A stretch of DNA of 64,000 nt, taken from positions 124,001 through 188,000 of the forward strand of contig NZ_CP102099.1 of the NCBI RefSeq assembly GCF_024582815.1, read 5' to 3'. Under the pieces are notes generated by a model. It saw only the letters and a list, made by a program, of their open reading frames with translations, did not search any database and was not told the DNA's origin. The DNA is from Acinetobacter colistiniresistens. GTDB taxonomy: Bacteria; Pseudomonadota; Gammaproteobacteria; Pseudomonadales; Moraxellaceae. Made by a program: the position numbers and the translations under genes. Of this stretch, positions 31,906 to 40,579 are shown piece after piece. The number at the start of each line of letters is the position of its first letter. The stretch's first letter is position 1.

Positions 31906-32322
31906 GTGGAACGCTGGTTAGAGTTTATGGGGAATCACCCCTTCTTATTTGGTACGCTCGGCGTGTTAATCGTGTTGTTCTTTATTTTAGAAGGACAACG
32001 CAATGGTCGTAAAATTTCACCACAATCACTGGGTATTTTGGTCAAGGCAAAAAATGCCATGTTGATCGACCTGCGTGATGGAAAAGATTTCCGTGATGGC
32101 CACATCAGCGGTAGCCGTAACATTCCATATAGCCAGATCACCAGTCATATTGATGAATTAAAAGCAAGTGATCGTCCTTTGGTCTTCATTTGTAACTTAG
32201 GGCAGGTTGCAGGCTCAGCCTTGCAAAAAGTTGCCCATGCTGACAGTTACCGCTTAGACGGTGGCATTAGCAACTGGAAAGCTCAAGGCTTGCCTTTAGT
32301 GAAAAGCAAAACCAAAGCTTAA
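31906..32322 (+). CDS. yibN: Membrane-anchored rhodanese-like protein, YibN-type
   Basis: Translation starts at GTG 31906. The 138-residue product has one N-terminal membrane helix (FLFGTLGVLIVLFFIL) followed by a rhodanese domain with LIDLRDGKDFRDGHISGSRNIP. A Cys is present in the active loop as FICNLGQVAGSA, but the loop lacks the usual arginine, so sulfurtransferase activity is uncertain. The gene order yibN-grxC-secB matches E. coli, which supports the name. E. coli YibN has been linked to inner-membrane protein biogenesis. Confidence 0.88.
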   Translation: MERWLEFMGNHPFLFGTLGVLIVLFFILEGQRNGRKISPQSLGILVKAKNAMLIDLRDGKDFRDGHISGSRNIPYSQITSHIDELKASDRPLVFICNLGQVAGSALQKVAHADSYRLDGGISNWKAQGLPLVKSKTKA

Positions 32323-32333
32323 GGAGCGATAAA

Positions 32334-32594
32334 ATGACTACTGAAAACGTCACCATTTATTCAACGCTGTCTTGCCCGTATTGTGTGCGTGCAAAACAAT
32401 TACTCGAGCGTAAAGGTGTGGCTTTTAAAGAAATTAATCTTTCCAATGAAGCACCAGAAGTTCGTCTTGAGTTAATGCAACGTACCAATCATCGTACGGT
32501 GCCGCAAATTTTTATTAAAGATCAGTTTATCGGTGGTTTTGATCAACTTTATGCTTTAGAGCGTGAAGGTAAACTCGACCAATTATTAGCTTAA
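32334..32594 (+). CDS. grxC: Glutaredoxin 3
   Basis: An 86-residue dithiol glutaredoxin. The active site CPYC sits at residues 14-17, with the cis-Pro TVPQIF and the GG glutathione-binding motif in IGGFDQL. It reduces disulfides and glutathionylated proteins in the cytoplasm. It starts 11 bases after yibN and is followed by secB. Confidence 0.97.
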   Translation: MTTENVTIYSTLSCPYCVRAKQLLERKGVAFKEINLSNEAPEVRLELMQRTNHRTVPQIFIKDQFIGGFDQLYALEREGKLDQLLA

Positions 32595-32626
32595 CAACAT
32601 CTAAATCCAAGATTTAAGGAAAAACA

Positions 32627-33085
32627 ATGAGCGAAGAACAAGTTCAACCACAACTCGCGTTAGAACGTATTTATACCAAAGACATTTCTTTCGAAGTTCC
32701 CGGTGCACAAGTTTTCACGAAACAATGGCAGCCAGAACTCAACATCAATTTATCTTCTGCTGCAGAAAAAATTGATGCGACTCACTACGAAGTGTCTTTA
32801 AAAGTTGTGGTTCAAGCAAACAACGAAAATGAAACTGCGTTCATCGTTGATGTGACCCAATCAGGGATTTTCTTGGTTGATGGTGTAGAAGAAGATCGCC
32901 TTCCATACATCTTGGGCGCTTACTGCCCAAATATCTTGTTCCCGTTCTTACGTGAAGCGGTCAATGATTTAGTGACTAAGGGTAGCTTCCCGCAATTGTT
33001 GCTTACACCAATTAACTTTGATGCTGAATTTGAAGCAAATATGCAACGCCTACAAGCGGATGCTGATGCACAAGGCCAAGCATAA
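32627..33085 (+). CDS. secB: Protein-export chaperone SecB
   Basis: A 152-residue SecB of standard length, with the conserved [15 protein letters not shown] near the N-terminus and [20 protein letters not shown] in the C-terminal half. It binds unfolded preproteins and passes them to SecA. An upstream AAGGAAAAACA supports the start. Last gene of the yibN-grxC-secB group, with a strong terminator after it. Confidence 0.97.
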   Translation: MSEEQVQPQLALERIYTKDISFEVPGAQVFTKQWQPELNINLSSAAEKIDATHYEVSLKVVVQANNENETAFIVDVTQSGIFLVDGVEEDRLPYILGAYCPNILFPFLREAVNDLVTKGSFPQLLLTPINFDAEFEANMQRLQADADAQGQA

Positions 33086-33103
33086 GCACTCTTGCTGTAA
33101 GAT

Positions 33104-33130
33104 AAAAGGACTGATTTTTCAGTCCTTTTT
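33104..33130. terminator. Terminator after secB
   Basis: AAAAGGACTGA at 33104-33114 pairs with TCAGTCCTTTT at 33119-33129 around a TTTT loop and is followed by further Ts. It also faces the convergent alkB end. Confidence 0.9.
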
Positions 33131-33138
33131 TTCTAAGA

Positions 33139-33747
33139 TCAATATACAATCGTTCTAAAGGTTAAATTAATCCGCGCCGCGCTCACTTTCTTGGTGGGAG
33201 GCAGACGGTGTAACCAATACGTCTGCGTGGTGTCTTTCATCACCAATAAGCTGCCATGTTCTAAATAGAGTTCGACTTTTTCTTTGCTCTGCTTATGTTT
33301 AAAGGCAAATTTACGCTCTGCCCCAAAACTAAACGATGCAATTGCCCCATCTTTTTTTAAATCAGTTTCACCATCACTATGCCAGGCCATGCCCTCATCA
33401 CCACTATGATAAAGATTGAGCAAACAAGAGTTAAATGTTTCACCCGTTAGCTTTTCGGCCAGTTGTTTTAATTCAAGTAACTCCGTTGTCCATGGCAAGG
33501 CATATTTATTTATATTGGAATAGGTATATTCAAAACGCCGATCGCCATACCAAGCCACTTTGCGCTTAGTCGTTAACAACTTGCCAAAGATCATGGCTTG
33601 GTCGTTTTCCCATGCAATCGTTTGCATCAGCTGATCAAAATAATGATCAGCTGCCGCAGTCTGCACCACTTTGCCGTAGTACTGTACCGTACCGTCATAG
33701 GGCAAATGATTCTGCTCTGGGTCAGCTTCAATATCAAATAGTTGCAT
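33139..33747 (-). CDS. AlkB-like 2-oxoglutarate/Fe(II) dioxygenase
   Basis: The start is the ATG at 33747 (MQLFDIEADPEQ), preceded by AAGTGGAAAG, giving 202 residues. The metal site is visible as HSDGETD (His, Asp near residue 125), a distal His in LEHGSLLVM or YWLHRLPP, and the 2OG-binding RINLTFR near the C-terminus. The substrate lid holds RRFEYTYSNI. AlkB-like enzymes oxidise away methyl or etheno lesions on DNA or RNA bases. It overlaps the upstream Ada-type zinc-domain gene by 14 bases and is the last gene of the alkylation-repair operon. Confidence 0.9.
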   Translation of the reverse strand: MQLFDIEADPEQNHLPYDGTVQYYGKVVQTAAADHYFDQLMQTIAWENDQAMIFGKLLTTKRKVAWYGDRRFEYTYSNINKYALPWTTELLELKQLAEKLTGETFNSCLLNLYHSGDEGMAWHSDGETDLKKDGAIASFSFGAERKFAFKHKQSKEKVELYLEHGSLLVMKDTTQTYWLHRLPPTKKVSAARINLTFRTIVY

Positions 33748-33979
33748 CTTTCCACTTCTTATAGGCCTGCCGCATACAATGTCCACAAGGTCGGTAGCCC
33801 TGTGCAATCGCTTCATGCTCATCGACAAAAAAGACTCGATTGTTTTTCAGCATGCGCTTCCCTGAGGCACAGGTCAATCTGCCATAGATTTTAAGCTGTG
33901 CGTTTCCAGCATACAAAATTTCCTGCTGTTTCAGTTTCAGATGCAGCTCGGTCTGCGCCAGTTCACAATGTCGCCACAT
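33734..33979 (-). CDS. Stand-alone Ada-type metal-binding domain
   Basis: This 81-residue protein consists mostly of the module found at the N-terminus of classical Ada: LTCASGKRMLKNNRVFF followed by EAIAQGYRPCGHCMRQA. Three of the four expected Cys are plain here (TCAS and PCGHC); the fourth may be the earlier Cys in RHCELAQ or may be missing. In Ada, one of these Cys takes up methyl groups from phosphotriesters and switches on the regulon. Here the domain is a separate gene, four bases after the 2OG oxygenase gene and overlapping alkB. It may sense methylation or only bind DNA or metal. Confidence 0.78.
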   Translation of the reverse strand: MWRHCELAQTELHLKLKQQEILYAGNAQLKIYGRLTCASGKRMLKNNRVFFVDEHEAIAQGYRPCGHCMRQAYKKWKDATI

Positions 33980-33983
33980 CAGA

Positions 33984-34721
33984 CTAACTCAGCGCATCAT
34001 GAAAAATAATCCCTAAGCTATAACGCTCCCCTTGATAAACTGGGCTGACCCCATGTTTCATATTGACCCGATAATAGCCCTGACTGCCTTTTTCAGGCTT
34101 AAACTGAGTCGTGAAAATCAGGATATCACCTTGCTGTGGCTGCATCACCATGGCTTTAGACTGCGCTCGTGGGTTTTGCTGAGTGAAGACCAACTCTCCA
34201 CCCGTAAAATCTACATTGGGCTGGCTCAGCACAATCACCAGCTGTAAAGGGAAATACACCTCACCATATAAGTCCTGATGTAAGGTATTAAAGCCCCCTT
34301 GCCCATATTTCAAGATCAATGGCGTTGCCAACGTTTGCCCATGTTGATGGCACTGCTGTAAAAATTCAGCATGGGAGGATGGAAAGGAACGTTCTAAGCT
34401 CAGCACCCGAAACCATGCATTGGCAATCGGTGCCAAATAAGGATAGAGCTCATGTCGTATCCGTCCAATCAGATTTGGTAAAGGGTAAGTAAAATATTTA
34501 TATTCACCTAGACCAAAACGATAACGCTGCATCTCTACGGTTTTACGATAGCGCTCTGGTTGCGAATACATCTGTTTTAGCAACTCACATTGCGCACTCG
34601 ATAAGACCTGCTCAATCTTGGCAAAACCATGCTGATGGAGTTGTTCAGTGATTAGCTCCCAATCTCCCGCATGGATTTTACTGATCGCCGTTTCGATTTG
34701 AATCTGTTCAGATAGCAGCAT
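33984..34721 (-). CDS. 2OG-Fe(II) oxygenase in alkylation-repair operon
   Basis: The start is put at the ATG at 34721, with GGGAAGG eleven bases upstream; a GTG twelve bases earlier is the alternative. The 245-residue product has the HxD motif in NTLHQDLYGEVYF. The distal His and Arg lie in MKHGVSPVYQGERYSLGIIFH, as in prolyl-4-hydroxylase-like dioxygenases. It is unlike AlkB in sequence. It overlaps the Ada-like gene by 14 bases, so it belongs to the same operon and probably has a repair or methyl-lesion role (inference). Substrate unknown. Confidence 0.82.
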   Translation of the reverse strand: MLLSEQIQIETAISKIHAGDWELITEQLHQHGFAKIEQVLSSAQCELLKQMYSQPERYRKTVEMQRYRFGLGEYKYFTYPLPNLIGRIRHELYPYLAPIANAWFRVLSLERSFPSSHAEFLQQCHQHGQTLATPLILKYGQGGFNTLHQDLYGEVYFPLQLVIVLSQPNVDFTGGELVFTQQNPRAQSKAMVMQPQQGDILIFTTQFKPEKGSQGYYRVNMKHGVSPVYQGERYSLGIIFHDALS

Positions 34722-35553
34722 GGGTTTGTGCACCTTCCCAACCGATCAGTGCGGTTTTACGCAATGTTCCCCACTCATAGCCACCGAAAGCACCAGTCGA
34801 CTGAATCACCCGATGACACGGAATCAAAAATGCCACAGGATTACTGCCAATCGCAGTCCCCACAGCACGAGCCGCTTTAGGATGATCAATGGCTTTGGCC
34901 AACTGACCATAAGTTGACAGCTGTCCCATTGGAATCTTGAGCAGGCTTTGCCACACTTTCAGCTGAAATTCGCTACCTTTTAAATGCAATTTAATATCAG
35001 CCAATTGCCGAGGTGCTTTTTGAAACAAGGCCAAAGCACTTTGCTGCAAGGCATCAATCTGCTCGATAAACTGAGCTTGAGGAAATTGGCTCTTTAACTG
35101 CTGCAAAGCATCAGCCCGATTGTCCACAAAACTCAGCGCACAAATGCCTTTATGGGTGGACGCAATCAGCACTTCGCCAAATAAGGTCTCTGCAAATTGA
35201 TAATGAATCGTCAGGCTCTGTCCACCATGTTTATATTCGGCTGGGGTCATGCCTTCAATCTGGATAAACAGATCATGCAGGCGACTGGTGCTGGACAGTC
35301 CTGTAGCAAAGGTTGCATCAAAAATACTGCCCTGCTCCTGCTTTAAAATCTGCTTGGCATATTCAACACTCATATACTGCAAAAATTTCTTCGGACTGGT
35401 GCCGACCCACTCGGTAAATAAACGTTGAAAGTGCGCTGGGCTTAAATGGATATGCGCAGCGACCTCATCCAGTTGTGGCTGTTGCTGAAAGTTTTGTTGG
35501 ATATACTGAATCGCTTGAGCAATACGCTCATAATTACGTTGTTGTGAGGACAT
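34708..35553 (-). CDS. Ada-like protein: AraC HTH plus O6-methylguanine methyltransferase
   Basis: The start at 35553 is favoured by GAGGTGATGAT just upstream. The 281-residue protein has an AraC-type double helix-turn-helix at about residues 10-110 (LDEVAAHIHLSPAHFQRLF). A methyltransferase domain follows, with the suicide Cys in PCHRV near residue 250 preceded by AARAVGTAIGSNP. It lacks the N-terminal zinc domain of E. coli Ada, which is found instead as a separate gene two genes downstream. It should repair O6-methylguanine and probably regulate the operon. First gene of the four-gene unit. Confidence 0.92.
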   Translation of the reverse strand: MSSQQRNYERIAQAIQYIQQNFQQQPQLDEVAAHIHLSPAHFQRLFTEWVGTSPKKFLQYMSVEYAKQILKQEQGSIFDATFATGLSSTSRLHDLFIQIEGMTPAEYKHGGQSLTIHYQFAETLFGEVLIASTHKGICALSFVDNRADALQQLKSQFPQAQFIEQIDALQQSALALFQKAPRQLADIKLHLKGSEFQLKVWQSLLKIPMGQLSTYGQLAKAIDHPKAARAVGTAIGSNPVAFLIPCHRVIQSTGAFGGYEWGTLRKTALIGWEGAQTHAAI

Positions 35554-35667
35554 ATCATCACCTCTCATCATTCATATTTTCACTGTAGCAACTTTGCCAT
35601 ACAGAGAAAATCTGAATCATGCTCAGTCTGCATTTTGTCTTTCTATCGTCTCAAATATCAATAAAAA

Positions 35668-35691
35668 AGCTGCACTCTTTTAAGTACAGCT
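35668..35691 (-). terminator. Terminator of cytochrome b562 gene
   Basis: AGCTGCACT at 35668-35676 faces AGTACAGCT at 35683-35691, with one G-T wobble. A T run follows on the minus strand. Confidence 0.7.
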
Positions 35692-35720
35692 CTCTCATTT
35701 CGATGACCAATCTTGATAGA

Positions 35721-36098
35721 TTAATGGGTGTAATACTTATGCCCTTGGTCACGTAATTCAGCAATCTTTTTGCCTTGTTTTTTCGCTTCATCCAGCTTAC
35801 CCGCTTGAACCAGCAGTTTAGCTTTATCAATTTCTACGACAATCTGGTCAAATAAAACGGTCGATGCTGGCACTTTATCTTTGGTATTCGGCGCCAGTTT
35901 ATATTGTTTTGAATGGGTCGCAGCTGCACGCATATTATCCAAAGCAGCTGTTGCAGCCTGTGGCGTTGCAGCTTGGTTAAACGCTTTATAATTTTTCCCC
36001 AGCGTTTTCATATCATCTTCTAAACCCGCAGCCATTGCCGTATGGCTGAAGGCAAAAGCGGATAACATCACAACGGTGGCTAAAGTTTTTTTAATCAT
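35721..36098 (-). CDS. cybC: Cytochrome b562
   Basis: A 125-residue periplasmic protein with a signal peptide ending AFSHTAMA. The mature part starts GLEDDMKTLGKNYKAF, matching the first helix of cytochrome b562, with the haem-ligand Met. The other ligand, His, lies near the C-terminus in ELRDQGHKYY. It forms a four-helix bundle with non-covalent haem and probably carries electrons; its physiological partner is unknown. A terminator lies on each side. Confidence 0.9.
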   Translation of the reverse strand: MIKKTLATVVMLSAFAFSHTAMAAGLEDDMKTLGKNYKAFNQAATPQAATAALDNMRAAATHSKQYKLAPNTKDKVPASTVLFDQIVVEIDKAKLLVQAGKLDEAKKQGKKIAELRDQGHKYYTH

Positions 36099-36204
36099 TC
36101 GGATATCCTATCAAAAACTGTGGCTATGCTTGATTTGTCTTCAGCAAATACCTCGTACTGTGTATTCCGGCGTACAAGAGAAATTGCTGATTTAGCATAC
36201 ATAA

Positions 36205-36230
36205 AAAATGCAACGATTTCGTTGCATTTT
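36205..36230. terminator. Terminator of coaBC
   Basis: AAAATGCAACG at 36205-36215 and CGTTGCATTTT at 36220-36230 form a perfect 11-bp stem with an ATTT loop, 23 bases after the coaBC stop. Confidence 0.9.
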
Positions 36231-36252
36231 GATAAATGAGATCAGTCCAATT

Positions 36253-37509
36253 TTATAGACGACGGCGTAAAGCATCCGCAATCGACTCAACCAACTGCTG
36301 CGAAATCTCTTGTTTAGATGCCTTTTCCAGCTCACGCTTTTTCATATGATAAGACTGGGCAAAGAATACAGTCATGGCATTTTCATCTGAGGCAAAGCCA
36401 ATATCTGGACGTGACACATCATTGCAGGCAATCATGTCCAGTTTTTTCGCCACCAGTTTACCTGCAGCGTATTCTTCAACATTTTGCGTTTCAGCAGCAA
36501 AGCCAACCATGAAAGGACGCTCATCTTGCTGTGCAATGGTCGCCACAATATCCGGATTTTTAACCAGCGCAACCGCAAGTTCATCACCTGCTTTTTTAAT
36601 CTTGTGCTCTGCCACTTGTGCCACACGATAATCTGCCACAGCCGCAGTTGCGATAAAGATGTCACAACCGTCTTTCAGTTGATTCATGCTGACATCCAGC
36701 ATCTGCATTGCAGAACTGACATTAATACGTTGCACACCATTCGGAGTATCCAGACTGACAGGGCCTGCCACCAAGGTCACTTTTGCCCCTGCGGCATAAC
36801 AGGCTGCTGCCAAGGCAAAACCCATTTTACCAGTACTGTGGTTAGAAATATAACGGACTGGGTCAATCGCTTCACGGGTGGGTCCCGCGGTAATGGTGAC
36901 GCGTTTTCCAGCCAGCAGACCAAACTTTTCTGCCAAGGCACGTTGTGCCTTATGAAAATAGGCTGCAACTTGACGCGCCAAATCTTCAGGCTCAGGCATA
37001 CGGCCCAGCCCAACATCACCACAAGCTTGCTCACCTGCATCTGGCATGATCACATGCACGCCATCTTCCACCAAAGTTTGCAGATTACGCTGTGTCGCTT
37101 TTGCTGCCCACATTTGCTGATTCATTGCAGGGGCAACCCAAACCGGTGCTTTGGTGGCCAGATATAGCGTACTGAGCAGATCATCTGCCAAACCATTGGC
37201 AAATTTTGCGATACTGTCACAGCTGGCAGGTGCAACCAGAACCAAATCGGCCCAACGTGCCAATTCGATATGTCCCATGCCTGCTTCGGCTTCAGGATCA
37301 AGCAATTCGGTATGCACAGGATTGCCTGAAAGTGCTTGAAAAGTCAGTGGGGTAATAAATGCTTGTGCGCCATGGGTCATGACCACACGGACATCAAAAC
37401 CGAAATCTTTTAAACGGCGTACCAAGATGGCACTTTTATAGGCAGCAATACCACCTGTAACCGCTAATATAATGTTTTTATGGGGAATAACACTTAGATC
37501 GAAGCTCAC
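36253..37509 (-). CDS. coaBC: Phosphopantothenoylcysteine synthetase/decarboxylase
   Basis: A 418-residue fusion of two coenzyme A synthesis enzymes, starting at GTG 37509. The N-terminal FMN-dependent decarboxylase has VTGGIAAYKSA, the PxMNxxMW motif (APAMNQQMW) and the catalytic Cys in GEQACGDVGLGRMPEP near residue 160. The C-terminal synthetase begins at AGPTREAIDPVRYISNHSTGKMG near 208 and ends with the CTP-binding region containing NDVSRPDIGF. Divergent from radC. Confidence 0.97.
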   Translation of the reverse strand: MSFDLSVIPHKNIILAVTGGIAAYKSAILVRRLKDFGFDVRVVMTHGAQAFITPLTFQALSGNPVHTELLDPEAEAGMGHIELARWADLVLVAPASCDSIAKFANGLADDLLSTLYLATKAPVWVAPAMNQQMWAAKATQRNLQTLVEDGVHVIMPDAGEQACGDVGLGRMPEPEDLARQVAAYFHKAQRALAEKFGLLAGKRVTITAGPTREAIDPVRYISNHSTGKMGFALAAACYAAGAKVTLVAGPVSLDTPNGVQRINVSSAMQMLDVSMNQLKDGCDIFIATAAVADYRVAQVAEHKIKKAGDELAVALVKNPDIVATIAQQDERPFMVGFAAETQNVEEYAAGKLVAKKLDMIACNDVSRPDIGFASDENAMTVFFAQSYHMKKRELEKASKQEISQQLVESIADALRRRL

Positions 37510-37705
37510 AAACAGGATACCTTACTGTTGCAGTGGCGCTCACAATAGCATTAAATAACGGGATACCCAAGTAGCATCCTCAACATTTCAGCGCAGATCA
37601 CAAACGAGAATTGTGTTGAGATGAGGTCATATAAAAGGAAAAGGCGCGCAATTATTTTTGCCCGTTAAAACAATAATCACAATAAAATCAAAGGGAAATA
37701 AACGA

Positions 37706-38428
37706 TTGAATCAATCTATTAAAACCTGGCCTGAACAAGAGCGTCCAAGAGAGCGACTTTTATCCCAAGGTCCACAAAGCTTATCCGATGCTGAACTGCT
37801 GGCAATTTTTCTGCGTTCAGGCTCAAAACAGCATTCTGCAGTGGAATTGGCGCGTATTTTAATTCAACATTTTGGCGGGCTTAATTTGATATTTGATGCC
37901 AATCTTGAAGATTTATCCCAATTTAATGGCATTGCTTCAACCAAATATGCACAACTGATGGCCGTAAAGGAACTTGGACGGCGTTATCTGAATAATCATT
38001 TTCAGCAACAACGACTTTGTCTGGATACTTCAACGCTGGTGCTCGACTATTTACGTTATGAACTGCAAGGTGAAAAACAGGAAGTTTTTGCGGTGCTGTG
38101 TTTGGATGCCGAACTGAGAAAACTGCATTTTAAAAAGCTCTTCTTCGGTTCACATCATTCCTGCACGGTTTCACTGAATCAAACCCTCCGTTATGCTTTG
38201 CAACAACAAGCCAGCCAAATTGTGGTGGCACATAATCATCCTTATGGAACAGCACAACCATCAACAGAAGATATTTATCTGACCCAACAACTGAAACAAG
38301 CCTGCAAACTGCTGGAAATTCACTTGATCGATCATTTTATTATTTCAGCTGAAGGCTATTTTTCATTTTCTGAACAACAACTACTCAACCCTATTCAAAC
38401 CAAGCAATCTCGCCTTGACAAAGCTTAA
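37706..38428 (+). CDS. radC: RadC-family JAB/MPN domain protein
   Basis: A TTG start at 37706 is favoured, since AAAGGG lies upstream and the peptide then begins MNQSIKTWPEQERPRERLL, the usual RadC start; a longer frame from 37658 looks spurious. The 240-residue protein has an N-terminal helix-hairpin-helix region (FNGIASTKYAQL). The metalloprotease-like JAB motif reads VVAHNHPYGTAQPSTED near residues 177-193. Its role is not settled; the early link to DNA repair has been questioned. Divergent from coaBC. Confidence 0.93.
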   Translation: MNQSIKTWPEQERPRERLLSQGPQSLSDAELLAIFLRSGSKQHSAVELARILIQHFGGLNLIFDANLEDLSQFNGIASTKYAQLMAVKELGRRYLNNHFQQQRLCLDTSTLVLDYLRYELQGEKQEVFAVLCLDAELRKLHFKKLFFGSHHSCTVSLNQTLRYALQQQASQIVVAHNHPYGTAQPSTEDIYLTQQLKQACKLLEIHLIDHFIISAEGYFSFSEQQLLNPIQTKQSRLDKA

Positions 38429-38472
38429 TTCAAACAGGAATATCAAGACATAAAATTAACGATTCAAATAAC

Positions 38473-39384
38473 ATGATTGTCCGTGACCAGCCGAGTATTT
38501 TTAAAGTTTTATTCTCATGGCGGGGGACGATTTTACCCAAAATTTTGCCCTCTCTCGGTTTCGTCATGCTGATCTCTGCCATCATTGGTGGGGTCGAGTA
38601 TGTTAATCTGTATCGTTTCCCAGAAATCCCCTTGGTCGGCTTCACCTTAATTGGTGTGGTACTGTCCATTTTCTTGGGCTTTAAAAATACCGCATGTTAT
38701 GACCGCTGGTGGGAAGCCCGTAAACTCTGGGGCGTGTTGATTGCCACGGCGCGCCATTTTGACCGTGATTGCCGCGTGCTGACCCAAGCACGTCGTGAAC
38801 GGATTATTCAAAACGTAATTGTCTTTGCCAATGTACTGCGTGATCGTCTGCGTCATCAAACCGCCAATCCAACCGAATTGACTGAAACCAGTGGACTGAG
38901 CCAGCAGGCACTGACCCAACTATATCAACAGCATAATGCGCCGCAGTACACCTTGAGCCTGATTCAATGGGAACTGTTACAAGCCATGAAAGAAGGCGAA
39001 ATATCGGATATCATTTATACCCAGATGAACCGTCATGTTGCCGCTTTAAGCGAAATGCAAACTGGGTGTGATCGCATTGCCAATACCCCGATTCCATTCG
39101 CCTATTCGGTTTTGCTGAATCGTACCGTGTATTTCTTCTGCTTTATGTTGCCATTCAGTCTTGGTTCGCTCTTGGGCTTAGTTACACCGCTGCTCGTAGG
39201 TATCCTCGCTTATACCTTCTTAGGTCTGGATGCTTTAAGTACTGAAATTGAAGAACCTTTCGGCACACAAAGCAATGACTTACCGCTTGATGCGATGGTA
39301 CGTTCGATCGAAATCGAATTATTGGGGACGCTTGGTCGCCCAACCCCACCGCCGATTCAGGCGCATGACCATAACTTACTCTAG
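38473..39384 (+). CDS. Bestrophin-family anion channel protein
   Basis: A 303-residue membrane protein. Helix 1 is LGFVMLISAIIGGVEYV and helix 2 is VGFTLIGVVLSIFLGFKNTACYDRWWEARKLWG in two parts, the latter including the hallmark FKN...YDRWWEAR of the bestrophin/UPF0187 group. Further helices lie near residues 215-255. Bacterial relatives form pentameric cation or anion channels; ion choice cannot be told here. It follows radC by 45 bases and has its own terminator. Confidence 0.92.
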   Translation: MIVRDQPSIFKVLFSWRGTILPKILPSLGFVMLISAIIGGVEYVNLYRFPEIPLVGFTLIGVVLSIFLGFKNTACYDRWWEARKLWGVLIATARHFDRDCRVLTQARRERIIQNVIVFANVLRDRLRHQTANPTELTETSGLSQQALTQLYQQHNAPQYTLSLIQWELLQAMKEGEISDIIYTQMNRHVAALSEMQTGCDRIANTPIPFAYSVLLNRTVYFFCFMLPFSLGSLLGLVTPLLVGILAYTFLGLDALSTEIEEPFGTQSNDLPLDAMVRSIEIELLGTLGRPTPPPIQAHDHNLL

Positions 39385-39390
39385 TTGCAA

Positions 39391-39413
39391 TGCCCTCCAA
39401 TGAGGGCATTTTT
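39391..39413. terminator. Terminator after bestrophin-like gene
   Basis: TGCCCTC at 39391-39397 and GAGGGCA at 39402-39408 pair around CAAT and are followed by a T run. Confidence 0.9.
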
Positions 39414-39429
39414 TTCAGCTTAACATCAC

Positions 39430-40476
39430 TTAAATAAATTGTGATGGGACGATGGACTTAAAGCGTTCGGTAAACTGTCCATTCCAATAGGGATAATAAG
39501 GATAGGGCGGATAAACCGCACTGACCTGATTTAAACGTTCAATCTGTTCAAGCGACAACTGAATATCCTTAGCTTTGAGATTGTCTTGCAGTTGCGTTTG
39601 ATTACGCGCACCAATCAAGACACTGGATACAGTGGGTCGTTGCAACAACCAATTTAAGGCAATTTGCGGAATCGTATAGCCAGTTTCGACTGCAATCTGT
39701 TTGAGCACATCAATCACAGCATAGAGATGTGCCTCATTGACTGGTGGTGCAAATTGCGCGGTCTCATGTAAACGGCTCTGTGCTGGAATCGGATTCTCGC
39801 GATCAAACTTACCTGTCAATCGCCCCCAGCCCAAAGGACTCCATACCACCGCCCCAATGTGCTGGTCATCATTTAAGGGCATCAGCTCCCATTCATAATC
39901 ACGGCCAATCAATGAATAATAAACCTGATTGACCACAAACTTTTCATAGCCATATTGTTCGGCAATCGCTTGGGCTTTCATCAGTTGCCAACCTGCAAAA
40001 TTAGACGCGCCGATGTAACGCACTTTGCCACTCCGCACCAACTCGTCCAAAGTTTTCATTAACTGAGGCAATGCAGTAAAGCTATCAAACTGATGCAGCT
40101 GTAATACATCAATATAATCGGTTCCCAAGCGTGTTAAGGACTGTTCAACTGCGGACAATAAATAACGCCGACTAAATCCGACATCATTGAGATAGTCTGA
40201 ACTACGAATACCGATTTTGGTGGAAATAATATTATGTTGACGTTCAGATGCCAAAGCCTTGCCCAGCATCCGTTCAGACTCTCCATCAGAATAGACATCG
40301 GCGGTATCAAAATAATTAATGCCCGCATCTAAACCAGCACGAATCATTTGATTGGCTTCTGTTTGACTGGCTTGCCCCCAAGCCGCAAAGATTTGTCCTT
40401 GTCCACCCAAGGTTCCTGCACCAAACCCCAGCGCTGATACTTTTAATCCTGAATTTCCTAAAAAGTGATATTTCAT
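39430..40476 (-). CDS. Aldo/keto reductase
   Basis: The start is the ATG at 40476 (MKYHFLGNSGLKVSALGFG), giving 348 residues. The catalytic tetrad can be followed as Asp and Tyr in YFDTADVYSDGESE, Lys in IISTKIG and His in DVLQLHQFDS. The NADPH region near the C-terminus is VLIGARNQTQLQDNL. It reduces aldehydes or ketones, substrate unknown. Divergent from a LysR regulator, which probably controls it. Confidence 0.93.
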   Translation of the reverse strand: MKYHFLGNSGLKVSALGFGAGTLGGQGQIFAAWGQASQTEANQMIRAGLDAGINYFDTADVYSDGESERMLGKALASERQHNIISTKIGIRSSDYLNDVGFSRRYLLSAVEQSLTRLGTDYIDVLQLHQFDSFTALPQLMKTLDELVRSGKVRYIGASNFAGWQLMKAQAIAEQYGYEKFVVNQVYYSLIGRDYEWELMPLNDDQHIGAVVWSPLGWGRLTGKFDRENPIPAQSRLHETAQFAPPVNEAHLYAVIDVLKQIAVETGYTIPQIALNWLLQRPTVSSVLIGARNQTQLQDNLKAKDIQLSLEQIERLNQVSAVYPPYPYYPYWNGQFTERFKSIVPSQFI

Positions 40477-40579
40477 GATCTGTCTCTTCAACCTGTGATG
40501 ATTTAGATACAAAAATAGCGCTAGGGATTTATTCGAAAAACCACGATAATCAAGAAATACTTTTCTGATTTTATTGATA

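Noticed and set aside
36484..37167. Long plus-strand frame of 227 codons opposite coaBC
   Set aside because: CoaBC on the minus strand has all family motifs; the antisense frame is His/Cys/Thr-rich with no family features.
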